DNA of 64,000 nucleotides from an uncultured Clostridia bacterium (GCA_947173485.1 CAMWFH010000001.1:645674-709673); one strand, 5' to 3'; shown: positions 51,101 to 58,696, counted from the stretch's first letter. Notes: a model not told the origin generated them from the letters alone. Numbers and translations: made by a program.

Positions 51101-51358
51101 ACGGGGAACGTGCGGGCCTATCTGAAGGCGGAGGGGAAGGTCAAGCAGGAGCCGTTTTTACAGTGGCGGCTGCCCTTCTACCTGGTCCACGACGACCTAA
51201 AGCGTATCCGCAACGGGCTGGACCTCATGCTGGACACCATGCCGGACCCCTCCCTGGTCACGGGGAACTTTGGGGAGTTCGCCTATGGCATCCCGCTCCG
51301 CAAGCCCCCGGCCTTTGAGGTGTTCCAGGCCCAGCTCCTGGGCGAGGAGCCGGTATAA
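48182..51358 (+). CDS. Giant J-like protein, probable HscC partner
   Basis: A 1058-residue protein. The first 60 residues form a J-like domain (WSILEIEATRDTAAIKSAYA then MAAQYHPEEQPELFLRLRQA) in which the canonical HPD is HPE (31-33). E. coli DjlB/DjlC, the HscC partners, are comparable J-like proteins. Residues 110-600 are helical and unrecognised. The C-terminus holds an internal duplication: about 700-890 and 895-1050 share the order 'LDAFAHDQTRRLELSW / SLVLLQD / LPSYCIHPDW' versus 'LTRFMSGRLRRLRLTW / HIVLLQD / LPFYLVHDDL'. No membrane segment. GAAGGAG precedes ATG 48182. No clear own promoter was found. Confidence 0.75.
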   Translation: MDDIWSILEIEATRDTAAIKSAYARMAAQYHPEEQPELFLRLRQAYQAALAYANAPARQDKPRQAKGEGESNRPQDQSAPPPERSPAWRFDLGEEEEEDAFRDGEAHRAFLDLYCGKSRRDKAKWLDYFTSGAFLDVFREKGFTGLLRREAERLAADYPPSKEFLTGLYIAYLFNAQEVEHYDLSDAREGGPDQVERQFFIYPDAAFDGIEDIFALSRLGPIPRKFIGNDAALLAGFMDYRQLTKLAEAGVWDDNAMAVLRHVLGRYVMAYMKDRCTASTPVDTERHPLCVRLLDHFFTKYELPREVYDILWKRLDLKSAQYGRSRVLYGRLRELVLERSAATAEAKEEKFTQVHRAFMAAPLDLKKGPDPDYSAEEAATEALFAREDFQRALRDREMVEENVLTLWTAEHRAPCFLRRILAFYRDHPDAPRAEKVIQRVEQVLAQQRRERQDQEDDTAGVPETLTLACRPFLRYWLNVGFYDAQDLETGEKLAAYLQEELPYSLAWARRFIGVEEGQTGTRSVMAAGVRVDFHLFHISYAQYGLPRYEPFFPWDRLCQLAEGTELLLLLPMAIADQQDFRWIRADLQRRLEAEGVPGDLGRLAGFLAGRVCGGAARPWEVCRETPERLFGCEWFLEEKTLYFFEQTQQGRVYPQGGRYDLVMTEGEAIELAQRLLRERISPTEVHVRWLGALPDLVEISPIGGPREVLTGEEISWELLERELDAFAHDQTRRLELSWETRTKPGETEDYPPHRSLVLLQDRPPMARQAQGYACLFFDDQRGEWFALLYRPDVYQIVDCKDVQYHTFCRSRLPSYCIHPDWSTIRMRLDQVFKQLSCRTPLQTRVDGAFLWSVSVTLGGRQKYNVIKQQLALFPPERSSNRLNARFGFGFYPSEVVLEDLAGGAERWAIGDTQRDRAQQALTRFMSGRLRRLRLTWTFTERGEPRRSHIVLLQDQGRYVMAYLQEEKRSVEFYTGNVRAYLKAEGKVKQEPFLQWRLPFYLVHDDLKRIRNGLDLMLDTMPDPSLVTGNFGEFAYGIPLRKPPAFEVFQAQLLGEEPV

Positions 51359-51360
51359 AG

Positions 51361-51396
51361 AAAAAAGGGTCCCCGGAACGATACGTTCCGGGGACC
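51361..51396 (-). terminator. Terminator of rplM-rpsI (and possibly of the J-like gene)
   Basis: GGTCCCCGGAAC-GATAC-GTTCCGGGGACC with, on the minus strand, CTTTTTT at 51361-51367. It lies between convergent genes. Confidence 0.9.
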
Positions 51397-51417
51397 TGGT
51401 GTATACAGAGGTAAAAC

Positions 51418-51822
51418 TCAGCGCTTGCTGAACTGGGGAGCCCGCCGGGCCGCCTTGAGGCCATATTTCTTCCGCTCTTTCATCCGCGGGTCGCGGGTGA
51501 GGAAGCCGGCCTTCTTCAGGATAGGACGGAAGCTGTCGTCCGCCAGGAGCAGGGCGCGGGAGATGCCATGGCGCAGAGCGCCGGCCTGACCGGTAACGCC
51601 GCCGCCGGCCACGGTGGCCACGATGTCCACCTTGCCCAGGGTGTCGGTAGCCACCAGGGGCTGCCGGACGATGAGCTTCAGGGTGTCCAGGCCGAAGTAG
51701 TCCTCGATATCCCGGCCATTGATGGTGATCGTGCCGGTGCCGCCCTGGAACAGGTGGACCCGGGCCACGGAGGACTTACGGCGTCCGGTGCCGTAGAGAT
51801 AGGGCTTTTTGCTCTTATACAT
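51418..51822 (-). CDS. rpsI: Ribosomal protein uS9
   Basis: A 134-residue S9: [47 protein letters not shown] and the invariant basic tail ending in APQFSKR that reaches the P-site tRNA. It follows rplM by 15 bases, the universal L13-S9 pair. Confidence 0.98.
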   Translation of the reverse strand: MYKSKKPYLYGTGRRKSSVARVHLFQGGTGTITINGRDIEDYFGLDTLKLIVRQPLVATDTLGKVDIVATVAGGGVTGQAGALRHGISRALLLADDSFRPILKKAGFLTRDPRMKERKKYGLKAARRAPQFSKR

Positions 51823-51837
51823 GGTTCACGTTCCTCC

Positions 51838-52269
51838 TTATTCCATGGTCCACAGCTCGGGCTTCTGGGCCTGCTGCTCGTGCTCGGCGCCGGCGTAGAT
51901 GTGCAGGCGCTTGAGGGAGTCCTTGGTCACGGTGTTCCGGGGCATCATGCCGCGAACGGCCACCTTCATGGCCAGCTCGGGCTTCTTCTCCATCATATCC
52001 TTGTACTTGGTCTCCTTCAGGCCGCCCACCCAGCCGGAGTGGGTGCGGTACATCTTCTGCTCCAGCTTCTTGCCGGAGAGGGTGGCCTTGGAGGCGTTGA
52101 TGACGATCACGTTGTCGCCGCAGTCGGCGTGGGGGGTGTAGGTGGGCTTGCGCTTGCCGCGCAGAAGGTCGGCGACGATCACCGCGGTGTGGCCCAGGGG
52201 CTTGCCGGCGGCGTCAACGACGTACCACTTGCGGACGATGTTGCCCTTGTTTGCCATAAAAGTGGACAT
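51838..52269 (-). CDS. rplM: Ribosomal protein uL13
   Basis: A 143-residue L13: RKWYVVDAAGKPLGHTAVIV, ADLLRGKRKPTYTPHADCGD, VINASKATLSGKKLEQKMYR and VRGMMPRNTVTKDSLKRLHI. ATG 52269 is selected because AAAAAGGAG precedes it and homologues start there; the frame remains open further upstream. The transcript has a structured leader. Confidence 0.98.
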   Translation of the reverse strand: MSTFMANKGNIVRKWYVVDAAGKPLGHTAVIVADLLRGKRKPTYTPHADCGDNVIVINASKATLSGKKLEQKMYRTHSGWVGGLKETKYKDMMEKKPELAMKVAVRGMMPRNTVTKDSLKRLHIYAGAEHEQQAQKPELWTME

Positions 52270-52297
52270 GGTCGTGATTCTCCTTTTTAGTCTCTGC

Positions 52298-52354
52298 TCC
52301 TTCGACGATGAAGGGAAGGGAACCGTGCGCTCCCTGCCTTTCATCATCGAAGGA
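52298..52354 (-). promoter_or_regulatory. Structured L13 leader (candidate autoregulatory RNA)
   Basis: Two 18-base arms (52298-52315 and 52337-52354) pair with only G-U deviations (TCCTTCGA..GATGAA / TTCATC..TCGAAGGA), and an inner GGGA/TCCC stem fits between them. It lies in the 5' leader just ahead of the rplM ribosome-binding site, where Firmicutes carry an L13 leader regulated by L13 itself. Confidence 0.7.
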
Positions 52355-52405
52355 CGCTTGTTTTTTGCCGCGAAAACCGCTATACTGGACATCGCAGCGT
52401 TTGTA

Positions 52406-52434
52406 TTTATACCATATCCGCCCGCCCTTGTCAA
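52406..52434 (-). promoter_or_regulatory. Promoter of rplM-rpsI
   Basis: Minus-strand TTGACA (52429-52434), 17 bases, TATAAA (52406-52411). Strong promoter, as expected for ribosomal protein genes. Confidence 0.9.
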
Positions 52435-52555
52435 GCGCTGTTTTTATTTAGCACATACTATACTCGTCTATCCTTTGTTTTTCTTCGTTTATCTCCCGTT
52501 ATCTCGTTTTCGATTTTTGAAATATACCTTAGACTACGCGAAAGGAGGCGCACGG

Positions 52556-53278
52556 ATGCGGCGCATACTCTCCCTGGTCCGCCGGTGCGTGGACGACTAT
52601 CAGATGATCGAGGCGGGGGACACCATCGCGGTAGGGGTCTCCGGCGGGAAGGATTCCCTGCTGACCCTGGCCGCTCTGGCCAGCCTGCGGCGGTTCTATC
52701 CCAAGCCCTTTGAGGTGGCAGCCATCACCCTGGACAGCGGCACGCCGGGCCAGGACCTCACGCCTCTGGACGGCTACTGCCGGGAACTGGGGGTGCCCTT
52801 CCACAAGATCCCGGTGCCGATCTATGAGATCGTCTTTACGATTCGGCAGGAGACGAACCCCTGCTCCCTCTGCGCCAAGCTCCGGCGGGGGGCCCTCCAC
52901 TCGGAGATGAAGAAGCTGGGCTACCAAAAGATCGCCCTGGGGCACCACTATGACGACGCGGTGGAGACGCTGCTGCTGAACCTGCTCTTCGAGGGCCGGC
53001 TGGGGTGCTTCCAGCCGGTGACCTACTTAGACCGCAGCGGCGTGACCCAGATCCGGCCACTGCTCTATGTCCAGGAGCGAGAGGTCCGGGGGGCGGTGCG
53101 GCGGCTCGGGCTGCCGGTGTGCCCCAACCCCTGTCCCGCCAACGGCAGCAGCCGGCGGGAGGAGGTCAAGGCGCTGCTCCGGCAGCTCCAGGAGCGCTAC
53201 CCCGACCTGAAGCAGAAGCTCTTCGGCGCGATGCAGCGCTATCCCCTGGAGGGGTGGGGGACGGCGGTGGACCGATAA
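52556..53278 (+). CDS. TtcA-family PP-loop tRNA-modifying protein
   Basis: A 240-residue N-type PP-loop ATPase. The PP-loop is IAVGVSGGKDSLLTLAAL. The TtcA-type CxxC is in TNPCSLCAKLRRGALHSEMK. LGHHYDDAVETLLLN and a further Cys pair in PVCPNPCPANGSSRRE follow. It is inferred to thiolate or otherwise modify a tRNA base (2-thiocytidine-like) using an iron-sulfur cluster. ATG 52556 follows AAAGGAGG. The gene is preceded by a 286-base gap shared with the rplM leader and promoter. Confidence 0.88.
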   Translation: MRRILSLVRRCVDDYQMIEAGDTIAVGVSGGKDSLLTLAALASLRRFYPKPFEVAAITLDSGTPGQDLTPLDGYCRELGVPFHKIPVPIYEIVFTIRQETNPCSLCAKLRRGALHSEMKKLGYQKIALGHHYDDAVETLLLNLLFEGRLGCFQPVTYLDRSGVTQIRPLLYVQEREVRGAVRRLGLPVCPNPCPANGSSRREEVKALLRQLQERYPDLKQKLFGAMQRYPLEGWGTAVDR

Positions 53279-53304
53279 AAAATCGCGCCTGGAAAAGAAA
53301 GGAC

Positions 53305-53333
53305 TGTTCAAACAGGAAAAAATGTGCTATACT
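53305..53333 (+). promoter_or_regulatory. Weak promoter of nfeD
   Basis: TATACT (53328-53333) with a poor -35 (TGTTCA, 53305-53310). The -35 lies in a small palindrome CTGTT-CA-AACAG, so an activator or repressor may act here. Confidence 0.4.
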
Positions 53334-53417
53334 ACTGATCAGCCCATGCAGGCGGCAGCGCCGCCCATGGCCTGGAGCGCCGTCTCTCCCGGGACGGCGG
53401 TCAGAAAGGAGAAGCAT

Positions 53418-53858
53418 ATGGCAGTATGGCTTGCCGGACTGGTGCTCTTCGGTGTGATCGAGGCAGCTACCGCCGGGCTGACGGTGATCTGGTTCGCGGT
53501 GGGCTCCCTGGCGGCGCTGGCGGTCACCGCCCTGGGCGCGCCGCTGTGGCTCCAGATGGTGGTGTTCCTCACCGTGTCCCTGGCGGCGCTGGCCATCACC
53601 CGGCCCCTGGTCCAGCGGTATGTCAACAATAAAAAGGTCCCCACCAACGCCGACCGCTGCTTAGGCCAGACCGCCCGGGTCACAGAGGCCATCGACAACA
53701 GCCGGGCCAAAGGGGCGGTGTACATCGACGGGAAGACCTGGTCTGCCCGCAGCGAGGGCGAGGGCCTGATCCCCGTAGGCACTCCCGTCACGGTCCTCCG
53801 CATGGAGGGCGTTAAACTCATCGTCACTCCCCGCGAGACAGACGCGGAAACGGAGTAG
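53418..53858 (+). CDS. NfeD-family membrane protein
   Basis: A 146-residue short NfeD: two or three membrane helices (WLAGLVLFGVIEAATAGLTV, LWLQMVVFLTVSLAALAITR) followed by a C-terminal OB-fold (GQTARVTEAIDNSRAKGAVY, LIPVGTPVTVLRMEGVKLIV). NfeD proteins form operons with SPFH/stomatin proteins, as here (27-base gap). ATG 53418 follows AAAGGAG. Confidence 0.92.
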   Translation: MAVWLAGLVLFGVIEAATAGLTVIWFAVGSLAALAVTALGAPLWLQMVVFLTVSLAALAITRPLVQRYVNNKKVPTNADRCLGQTARVTEAIDNSRAKGAVYIDGKTWSARSEGEGLIPVGTPVTVLRMEGVKLIVTPRETDAETE

Positions 53859-53885
53859 ATACGACTTATTAAGGAGGAACGTTCT

Positions 53886-54845
53886 ATGCCCCCGATCTTA
53901 CCCATCCTGATCATCATCCTGTTCGTCCTAGTGATCATCGGCCTCTTCCAGTGCGTGAAGGTGGTCCAGCAGTCCCAAGCCTTCGTGGTGGAGCGCCTGG
54001 GCGCGTTCTCCACCGTGTGGCAGGTGGGGATGCACTTTAAGGTCCCCTTCATCGAGCGGGTCGCCAAGCGGGTGTCCCTGAAGGAGCAGGTGGTGGACTT
54101 CGAGCCCCAGCCCGTGATCACCCGGGACAACGTGACCATGCAGATCGACAGCGTGATCTACTTCCAGATCACCGACCCCAAGCTGTATACCTACGGCGTG
54201 GAGCGGCCCATGATGGCCATCGAGAAGCTGACCGCCACCACCCTGCGGAACATCATCGGCGATCTGGACCTGGAGCAGACCCTCACCAGCCGGGACCACA
54301 TCAACACCTCCATGCGTTCCATCCTGGACGAGGCCACAGATCCCTGGGGCATCAAGATCAACCGGGTGGAGCTGAAGAACATCATGCCGCCCCAGGACAT
54401 CCGGGAGGCCATGGAGAAGCAGATGCGGGCCGAGCGGGAGCGCCGGGAGGCCGTCCTCCAGGCCCAGGGCCAGAAGGAGAGCCAGATCCTGGTGGCAGAG
54501 GGCAAGAAGCAGTCCGCCATCCTCCAGGCCGATGCCAACAAGCAGGCCAAGATCATGGAGGCCGAGGCGGAGAAGCAGGCCCGGATCATGGCCGCCGAGG
54601 CTGAGGCTGAGGCGATCATGAAGGTCCAGCAGGCCACTGCTGACGCCATCAAGCTGATCAACGCCGCCGCCCCCGGCGATGCCGTGATCAAGATCAAGGC
54701 CCTGGAGGCCTTTGTTGCCGCCGCCAACGGCAAGGCCACCAAGATCATCATCCCCAGCGAGCTCCAGGGGCTGGCCGGCCTGGCCGCCGGCGCCAAGACC
54801 GTGTTCGACACCGAGGACCCTGCGGGGGACTTTTACAAAAAGTAA
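53886..54845 (+). CDS. SPFH/stomatin-family protein (QmcA-like)
   Basis: A 319-residue prohibitin-fold protein. An N-terminal membrane helix (PILIIILFVLVIIGLF) is followed by the SPFH domain (VVERLGAFSTVWQVGMHFKV, SLKEQVVDFEPQPVITRDNV). A long Ala/Gln/Glu coiled coil (about 175-260, repeats of EAEKQARIMAAEAEAEAI) and a C-terminal helix follow. It forms membrane-associated oligomers together with NfeD, probably in membrane quality control. GGAGGA precedes the ATG. Confidence 0.95.
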   Translation: MPPILPILIIILFVLVIIGLFQCVKVVQQSQAFVVERLGAFSTVWQVGMHFKVPFIERVAKRVSLKEQVVDFEPQPVITRDNVTMQIDSVIYFQITDPKLYTYGVERPMMAIEKLTATTLRNIIGDLDLEQTLTSRDHINTSMRSILDEATDPWGIKINRVELKNIMPPQDIREAMEKQMRAERERREAVLQAQGQKESQILVAEGKKQSAILQADANKQAKIMEAEAEKQARIMAAEAEAEAIMKVQQATADAIKLINAAAPGDAVIKIKALEAFVAAANGKATKIIIPSELQGLAGLAAGAKTVFDTEDPAGDFYKK

Positions 54846-54944
54846 ACGAGACCAGCCGCCTGATGCCCTGCCCCTCCGGGGGCAGGGCAAAAACGGATAC
54901 AGCACCTCCGGCCGCCCAACGGACCATGGACAGGAGAGGGATAT

Positions 54945-56162
54945 ATGAAGAAGATCTGGAGCATCCTTATAGCGTTCGCGGGGCTCGCGGCGCTCTTGAC
55001 GCCTTCGGCGAGCGCGGCGGTCCTGGAGGAGGACGCCTTGACAGACAGCCTTGCCTCCAAGGAGGAGGTCCGGTGGTACAGCTTTGAGATGGAGGAGCCG
55101 GGGGACGCGGTCCTGATCGTGACGGGTCTCCAGGACCACTGGGACGGCTACCCCTACCACTGGAGCTGCACCCTATACGGTGCGGACCAGGCAACGTCCA
55201 TCGCCCAGACCAGCGTCCGGGGCTACAGCGGGACCAACGGCCCCAGCGTCCTGGCCGCGCCGGGGCTGGACGCCGGGACCTACCATGTCCAGATGGCGAG
55301 CATCAGCTTTACGAATCCCATGATGGCCGCTTTTACAGCAGAGCCCTACAAGATCCAGCTCTGCCGCAGCTATCCCTCCACGGCGGCGGCCCTGGGGACG
55401 AGCGATCAGATCAAGCCCTTCCAAAACGTGGGGGACGTGCTGTGGGCCTTTGACGGAACGGCCTTCTTCAAGCTCTATGACGGGGAATGCTACGGGGCGC
55501 TGGTGACCTCTAAGGAGGGGGCCGTCGTCCCCGTGCTGATCGGCGCGGAGGAGGACTCCGTGGCCTATGTGGTCTCCAGCACCGGGGAGGTCGTGCCCGC
55601 CGGCCTGCCCAAGTACTGCCAGGACTGGGGGGACGGGCGCTACTACTACTCCTACTGCGGGAGCGTCGGCAGCTACACGGAGACGCCTGTGGACACATCC
55701 GCTCTGCCGATGCTGTATGTGGACACCGATTCGTCCAACCCCGCGGTGGCCGCGGCGGAGGCCGTGTTTGAACGGCTGACCCATCCAGAGGACATCAGCG
55801 CCCCACCGGAAACGGCCGTGCCGGACGGTCCGCCGGACGAAACAGAGCCCGCGGCCCCGCCGGAGACGGCAGAGCCCGGTGATACGCTGCAAAAGACGGA
55901 GGACGGCGGGGTCCTGGCCTGGATGGGAGAACACAAGGTCCTCACGGGCCTTGGGGCCTTCCTCCTGCTCTGCTTTTTCCTGGGAAGCAAGCCCAAGAAG
56001 AACGGCTCCCGCTCCGGCGGCAGCTCCTACTCCAGCTCCTATCCCGACAGCGGATACGGCTCCAGCCTCAGCAGCTCCACGCCGGAGCGGACCTTTACAG
56101 AGGGCGGGCCCACCGGCTGCGGGATCGGCGGCTCCTTCTGCGGCTGCGGGAGCGGGCGATGA
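54945..56162 (+). CDS. Secreted membrane-anchored protein with Gly/Ser/Cys C-terminal tail
   Basis: A 405-residue protein. Signal peptide MKKIWSILIAFAGLAALLTPSASA; an extracellular beta-rich domain (about 25-280, including EEVRWYSFEMEEPGDAVLIV and AGTYHVQMASISF, reminiscent of pre-peptidase C-terminal-like jelly rolls). A Pro/Glu/Thr linker is followed by a second membrane helix (LTGLGAFLLLCFFLG). The cytosolic tail of about 60 residues is Ser/Gly/Tyr-rich and ends TGCGIGGSFCGCGSGR. The stop overlaps the radical SAM gene (ATGA). The Cys/Gly tail, on the same side of the membrane as the maturase, is a plausible modification site. Function unknown. Confidence 0.7.
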   Translation: MKKIWSILIAFAGLAALLTPSASAAVLEEDALTDSLASKEEVRWYSFEMEEPGDAVLIVTGLQDHWDGYPYHWSCTLYGADQATSIAQTSVRGYSGTNGPSVLAAPGLDAGTYHVQMASISFTNPMMAAFTAEPYKIQLCRSYPSTAAALGTSDQIKPFQNVGDVLWAFDGTAFFKLYDGECYGALVTSKEGAVVPVLIGAEEDSVAYVVSSTGEVVPAGLPKYCQDWGDGRYYYSYCGSVGSYTETPVDTSALPMLYVDTDSSNPAVAAAEAVFERLTHPEDISAPPETAVPDGPPDETEPAAPPETAEPGDTLQKTEDGGVLAWMGEHKVLTGLGAFLLLCFFLGSKPKKNGSRSGGSSYSSSYPDSGYGSSLSSSTPERTFTEGGPTGCGIGGSFCGCGSGR

Positions 56163-57526
56163 GCCGGCTGTCGGACTATGTTACATACCGGGAGTACCAT
56201 GACCAGACCTTTATCCTAGACACCCGGCAGCATCTGTCCTTCCGCATCGAAGCGCCGGTGGCCAAACTGCTGGACCTGTTCCGGGAGGACACTACGGCAG
56301 AGGCGGCCCTGGAGCGGCTGGCCGCCCGGCATCCGGCGGTCCCTCGCCAGGTGCTGGCGGACGATGTGGCCGCTGCGGCCAGCTTTCTGGCGGACAACCG
56401 GCTGCTGGCCGGGGAGACATATGAGGGGAGCCCCCGGGAGGCCCATACGAACACCCGCTATTTCCAGCGCTACACCATCCGGGAAAAGCTCCTGTACGCC
56501 GCTCTGCTGGAGGTGACCTACCGGTGCCCCGAGCGGTGCGTCCACTGCTACCTGGAGCCCGCCGCCCTGTCGGAGCGGTACGCCGCGGACAGGGAGCGGG
56601 AGCTGACAACGGAGGAGATCTGCGGCCTGCTGGACCAGCTGGCCGCGCTGAACGTGATGGACGTGACCTTCACCGGCGGGGAGCCCTTCGTCAGGAGCGA
56701 TATGTTCGACATCCTGGCGCACGCCCACAGCAAGGGCCTCGCGATCCAGATCTTCTCCAATGGGATCCTGCTGGAGGATCCGAATCTCCAGCGGCTGGCC
56801 GGCCTGCGCCTCCTCTGTTTCCACTCCAGCCTATACAGCCATATCCCCGAGAAGCATGACCAGATCACTGGGGTGAAGGGGTCCTTCGATAAGACCGTCC
56901 ATGTGCTGCGGACACTGTCGGAGCAGGGCGTCTATGTGAATTTCAAATTTGTCCTGATGGAACAAAATAAAGAGGACTTTCCAGGTGTGATCGAGCTGGC
57001 CAGGCGCATCGGGGCGTCCGTGCAGCTGATCTCCTCGGTGAGCCCCTCCGCCAGGGGCGCCTGCGCCATCACGGAGCTGGGGGTTCGGAGCGATGAGGAC
57101 CTGATGGGGGCCATCAAACAATGGAACGAGATCTCCACGTTCTCCAGCGGCCCCTTCTCCCTGGACGATCCCATCTGCGAGGCGGGGCAGAACAGCCTCA
57201 GCATCGACCCCTACGGGACGGTCACCCCCTGCAACGCCTTCCGGTATGAGGTGGGGAACGTGCGCAGGCGCTCGATCGCCGCCATATGGAACGGGAGCAG
57301 GCGGCTGAAGAAATGGCGGGCCATGACCAAACGGGACCTGAAGGACTGCCAGGGCTGCCTATATAGAGCCCGCTGCTGCTTCTGTCCCGGCGTTGCCCAG
57401 AAGCTCTCGGGGGATATGCTGCAAAAGTACGGGGAGGCCTGCCGGCAGGCAAGGCTCCAGTGCGCCCTGGAGGGGCGCGCTGTCCCCGCTGGATACTCTC
57501 TTGAAAACACAAAGGAAACACTATGA
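56159..57526 (+). CDS. Radical SAM/SPASM maturase with PqqD-like N-terminal domain
   Basis: A 455-residue enzyme. Residues 1-85 are a PqqD-like winged helix (IEAPVAKLLDLFREDTTAEA, LERLAARHP), the element that binds peptide substrates in RiPP systems. The radical SAM core has LEVTYRCPERCVHCYLEP (Cys123, Cys127, Cys130) and VTFTGGEPFVRSDMFDIL. The C-terminal SPASM domain supplies Cys340, Cys358 and a CQGC/CCFC cluster (370 onward) for auxiliary iron-sulfur clusters. Such enzymes crosslink or epimerize Cys- or Gly-containing peptides. No small precursor gene is seen; the overlapping upstream protein with its Cys-rich tail is the best substrate candidate. Confidence 0.88.
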   Translation: MSRLSDYVTYREYHDQTFILDTRQHLSFRIEAPVAKLLDLFREDTTAEAALERLAARHPAVPRQVLADDVAAAASFLADNRLLAGETYEGSPREAHTNTRYFQRYTIREKLLYAALLEVTYRCPERCVHCYLEPAALSERYAADRERELTTEEICGLLDQLAALNVMDVTFTGGEPFVRSDMFDILAHAHSKGLAIQIFSNGILLEDPNLQRLAGLRLLCFHSSLYSHIPEKHDQITGVKGSFDKTVHVLRTLSEQGVYVNFKFVLMEQNKEDFPGVIELARRIGASVQLISSVSPSARGACAITELGVRSDEDLMGAIKQWNEISTFSSGPFSLDDPICEAGQNSLSIDPYGTVTPCNAFRYEVGNVRRRSIAAIWNGSRRLKKWRAMTKRDLKDCQGCLYRARCCFCPGVAQKLSGDMLQKYGEACRQARLQCALEGRAVPAGYSLENTKETL

Positions 57527-58644
57527 AGAAACTGCTATCGTCTATCTGTATACTGGCCCTCTTGTGCGGCTGCGCCCCCAAAGCGCCAACAGACACGGAG
57601 CCAGATCCCCCGGCAGCGCCCATCGTAGAACTCACGGTGGAGAAGATCGGGGAGATGGTGCTGGGGGCCTGCTATGAGGACACCTCCCAGCTGGAGCATC
57701 TCAACGAGACCTTAGACGAGGAGACCCTCCGCTACTATCTGACGGAGCTGTATGGCCTGGAGGAGGGCAGCTGGTCCGACTGCGCCCTCTACCGGGCCGG
57801 CGGGGCCCGTGCCTTTGAGATCGCCATCCTTCGTATGAGGGACGACCAGGCCGTGACGGCGGCCCATGAGGCTCTGGAGGACTATATCCAGCGCCGGGAG
57901 GGGGACTTTACCGGCTATGAGCCGGAGGAGGCCGCCATCGTCCGCCAGGCGGTGACCTTGAGCGTGGGCACGGACGTGGCCCTGCTGATCTGCCAAGACG
58001 CCGCGGTGGTGAAGGAGGCGTTCCTGGGGATCGACGCCTACCGCCAGCGCATCCCCTTTGCTCCGCCAAAGCGGGACGATATGACCCTCTATGACACCTC
58101 CGCCATTCTGTCCGCCTGGGAGAGCGGGGACCGGACGGGCCTGGGGGAGAAGGACGCCGCCATACTGGCCCTGGCAGAGGCGGTGCTGGCGGAGACCATC
58201 TCGCCGGAGATGAGCGCCTATGAGAAGGAGAAGGCGATCTACCGCTGGATCACCGCCAACGTAGCCTATGACGACGATCACTATGACCCCCTGGCCAAGC
58301 TGAGCCCGGACTCCTCCACCCCCTATGGGCCCCTCCACAGCGGCAAGGGCATCTGTATCGGCTTTGCCGTCACCTTCCAGCTGCTGCTGGACATGGCCGG
58401 GGTGGAGTGCGTCACCATCGTGGGGTCCTCTTTCTCCAACGGGGAGGACCACGCCTGGAACATGGTGCGGCTGAACGGCCGCTGGTACTGCGCGGACACC
58501 ACCTGGGACAAAGCCCGGGATGAGGCCAACTGGGCCTACTTCAACTGCACCAGCCAGTGGATGGCGGACACGGACCACCAGTGGGACTACGCCAACACCC
58601 CGGAGGCCACCGCCCTGGACCAGGGGACCCGCGAGTCCTCCTAA
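57523..58644 (+). CDS. Lipoprotein with DUF4358-like and transglutaminase-like domains
   Basis: A 373-residue lipoprotein: signal peptide with lipobox (ILALLCGCAPK). A first domain of about 120 residues resembles DUF4358 (YGLEEGSWSDCALYRAGGA, EIAILRMRDDQAVTAAHEAL). The C-terminal transglutaminase-like domain has the Cys-His-Asp triad in HSGKGICIGFAVTFQLLL, GEDHAWNMVRLNGRWYCAD and TTWD. It overlaps the radical SAM gene by 4 bases, so the three genes form one operon. It may cleave or crosslink peptides outside the membrane, perhaps the modified product. Confidence 0.85.
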   Translation: MKKLLSSICILALLCGCAPKAPTDTEPDPPAAPIVELTVEKIGEMVLGACYEDTSQLEHLNETLDEETLRYYLTELYGLEEGSWSDCALYRAGGARAFEIAILRMRDDQAVTAAHEALEDYIQRREGDFTGYEPEEAAIVRQAVTLSVGTDVALLICQDAAVVKEAFLGIDAYRQRIPFAPPKRDDMTLYDTSAILSAWESGDRTGLGEKDAAILALAEAVLAETISPEMSAYEKEKAIYRWITANVAYDDDHYDPLAKLSPDSSTPYGPLHSGKGICIGFAVTFQLLLDMAGVECVTIVGSSFSNGEDHAWNMVRLNGRWYCADTTWDKARDEANWAYFNCTSQWMADTDHQWDYANTPEATALDQGTRESS

Positions 58645-58661
58645 AAGAGATCTAAAAAATC

Positions 58662-58696
58662 GCCGGCCCGGAAGCGCTTTCCGGGCCGGCCTTTTT
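58662..58696. terminator. Bidirectional terminator
   Basis: GCCGGCCCGGAA-GCGCT-TTCCGGGCCGGC with CTTTTT on the plus side and an A-run (58655-58660) giving T on the minus strand. It serves both the radical SAM operon and metA. Confidence 0.93.

Noticed and set aside
54866..54890. Terminator after the SPFH gene
   Set aside because: GCCCTGCCCC/GGGGGCAGGGC is a stable hairpin but is followed by AAAAA on the plus strand, not T, so termination is not indicated.
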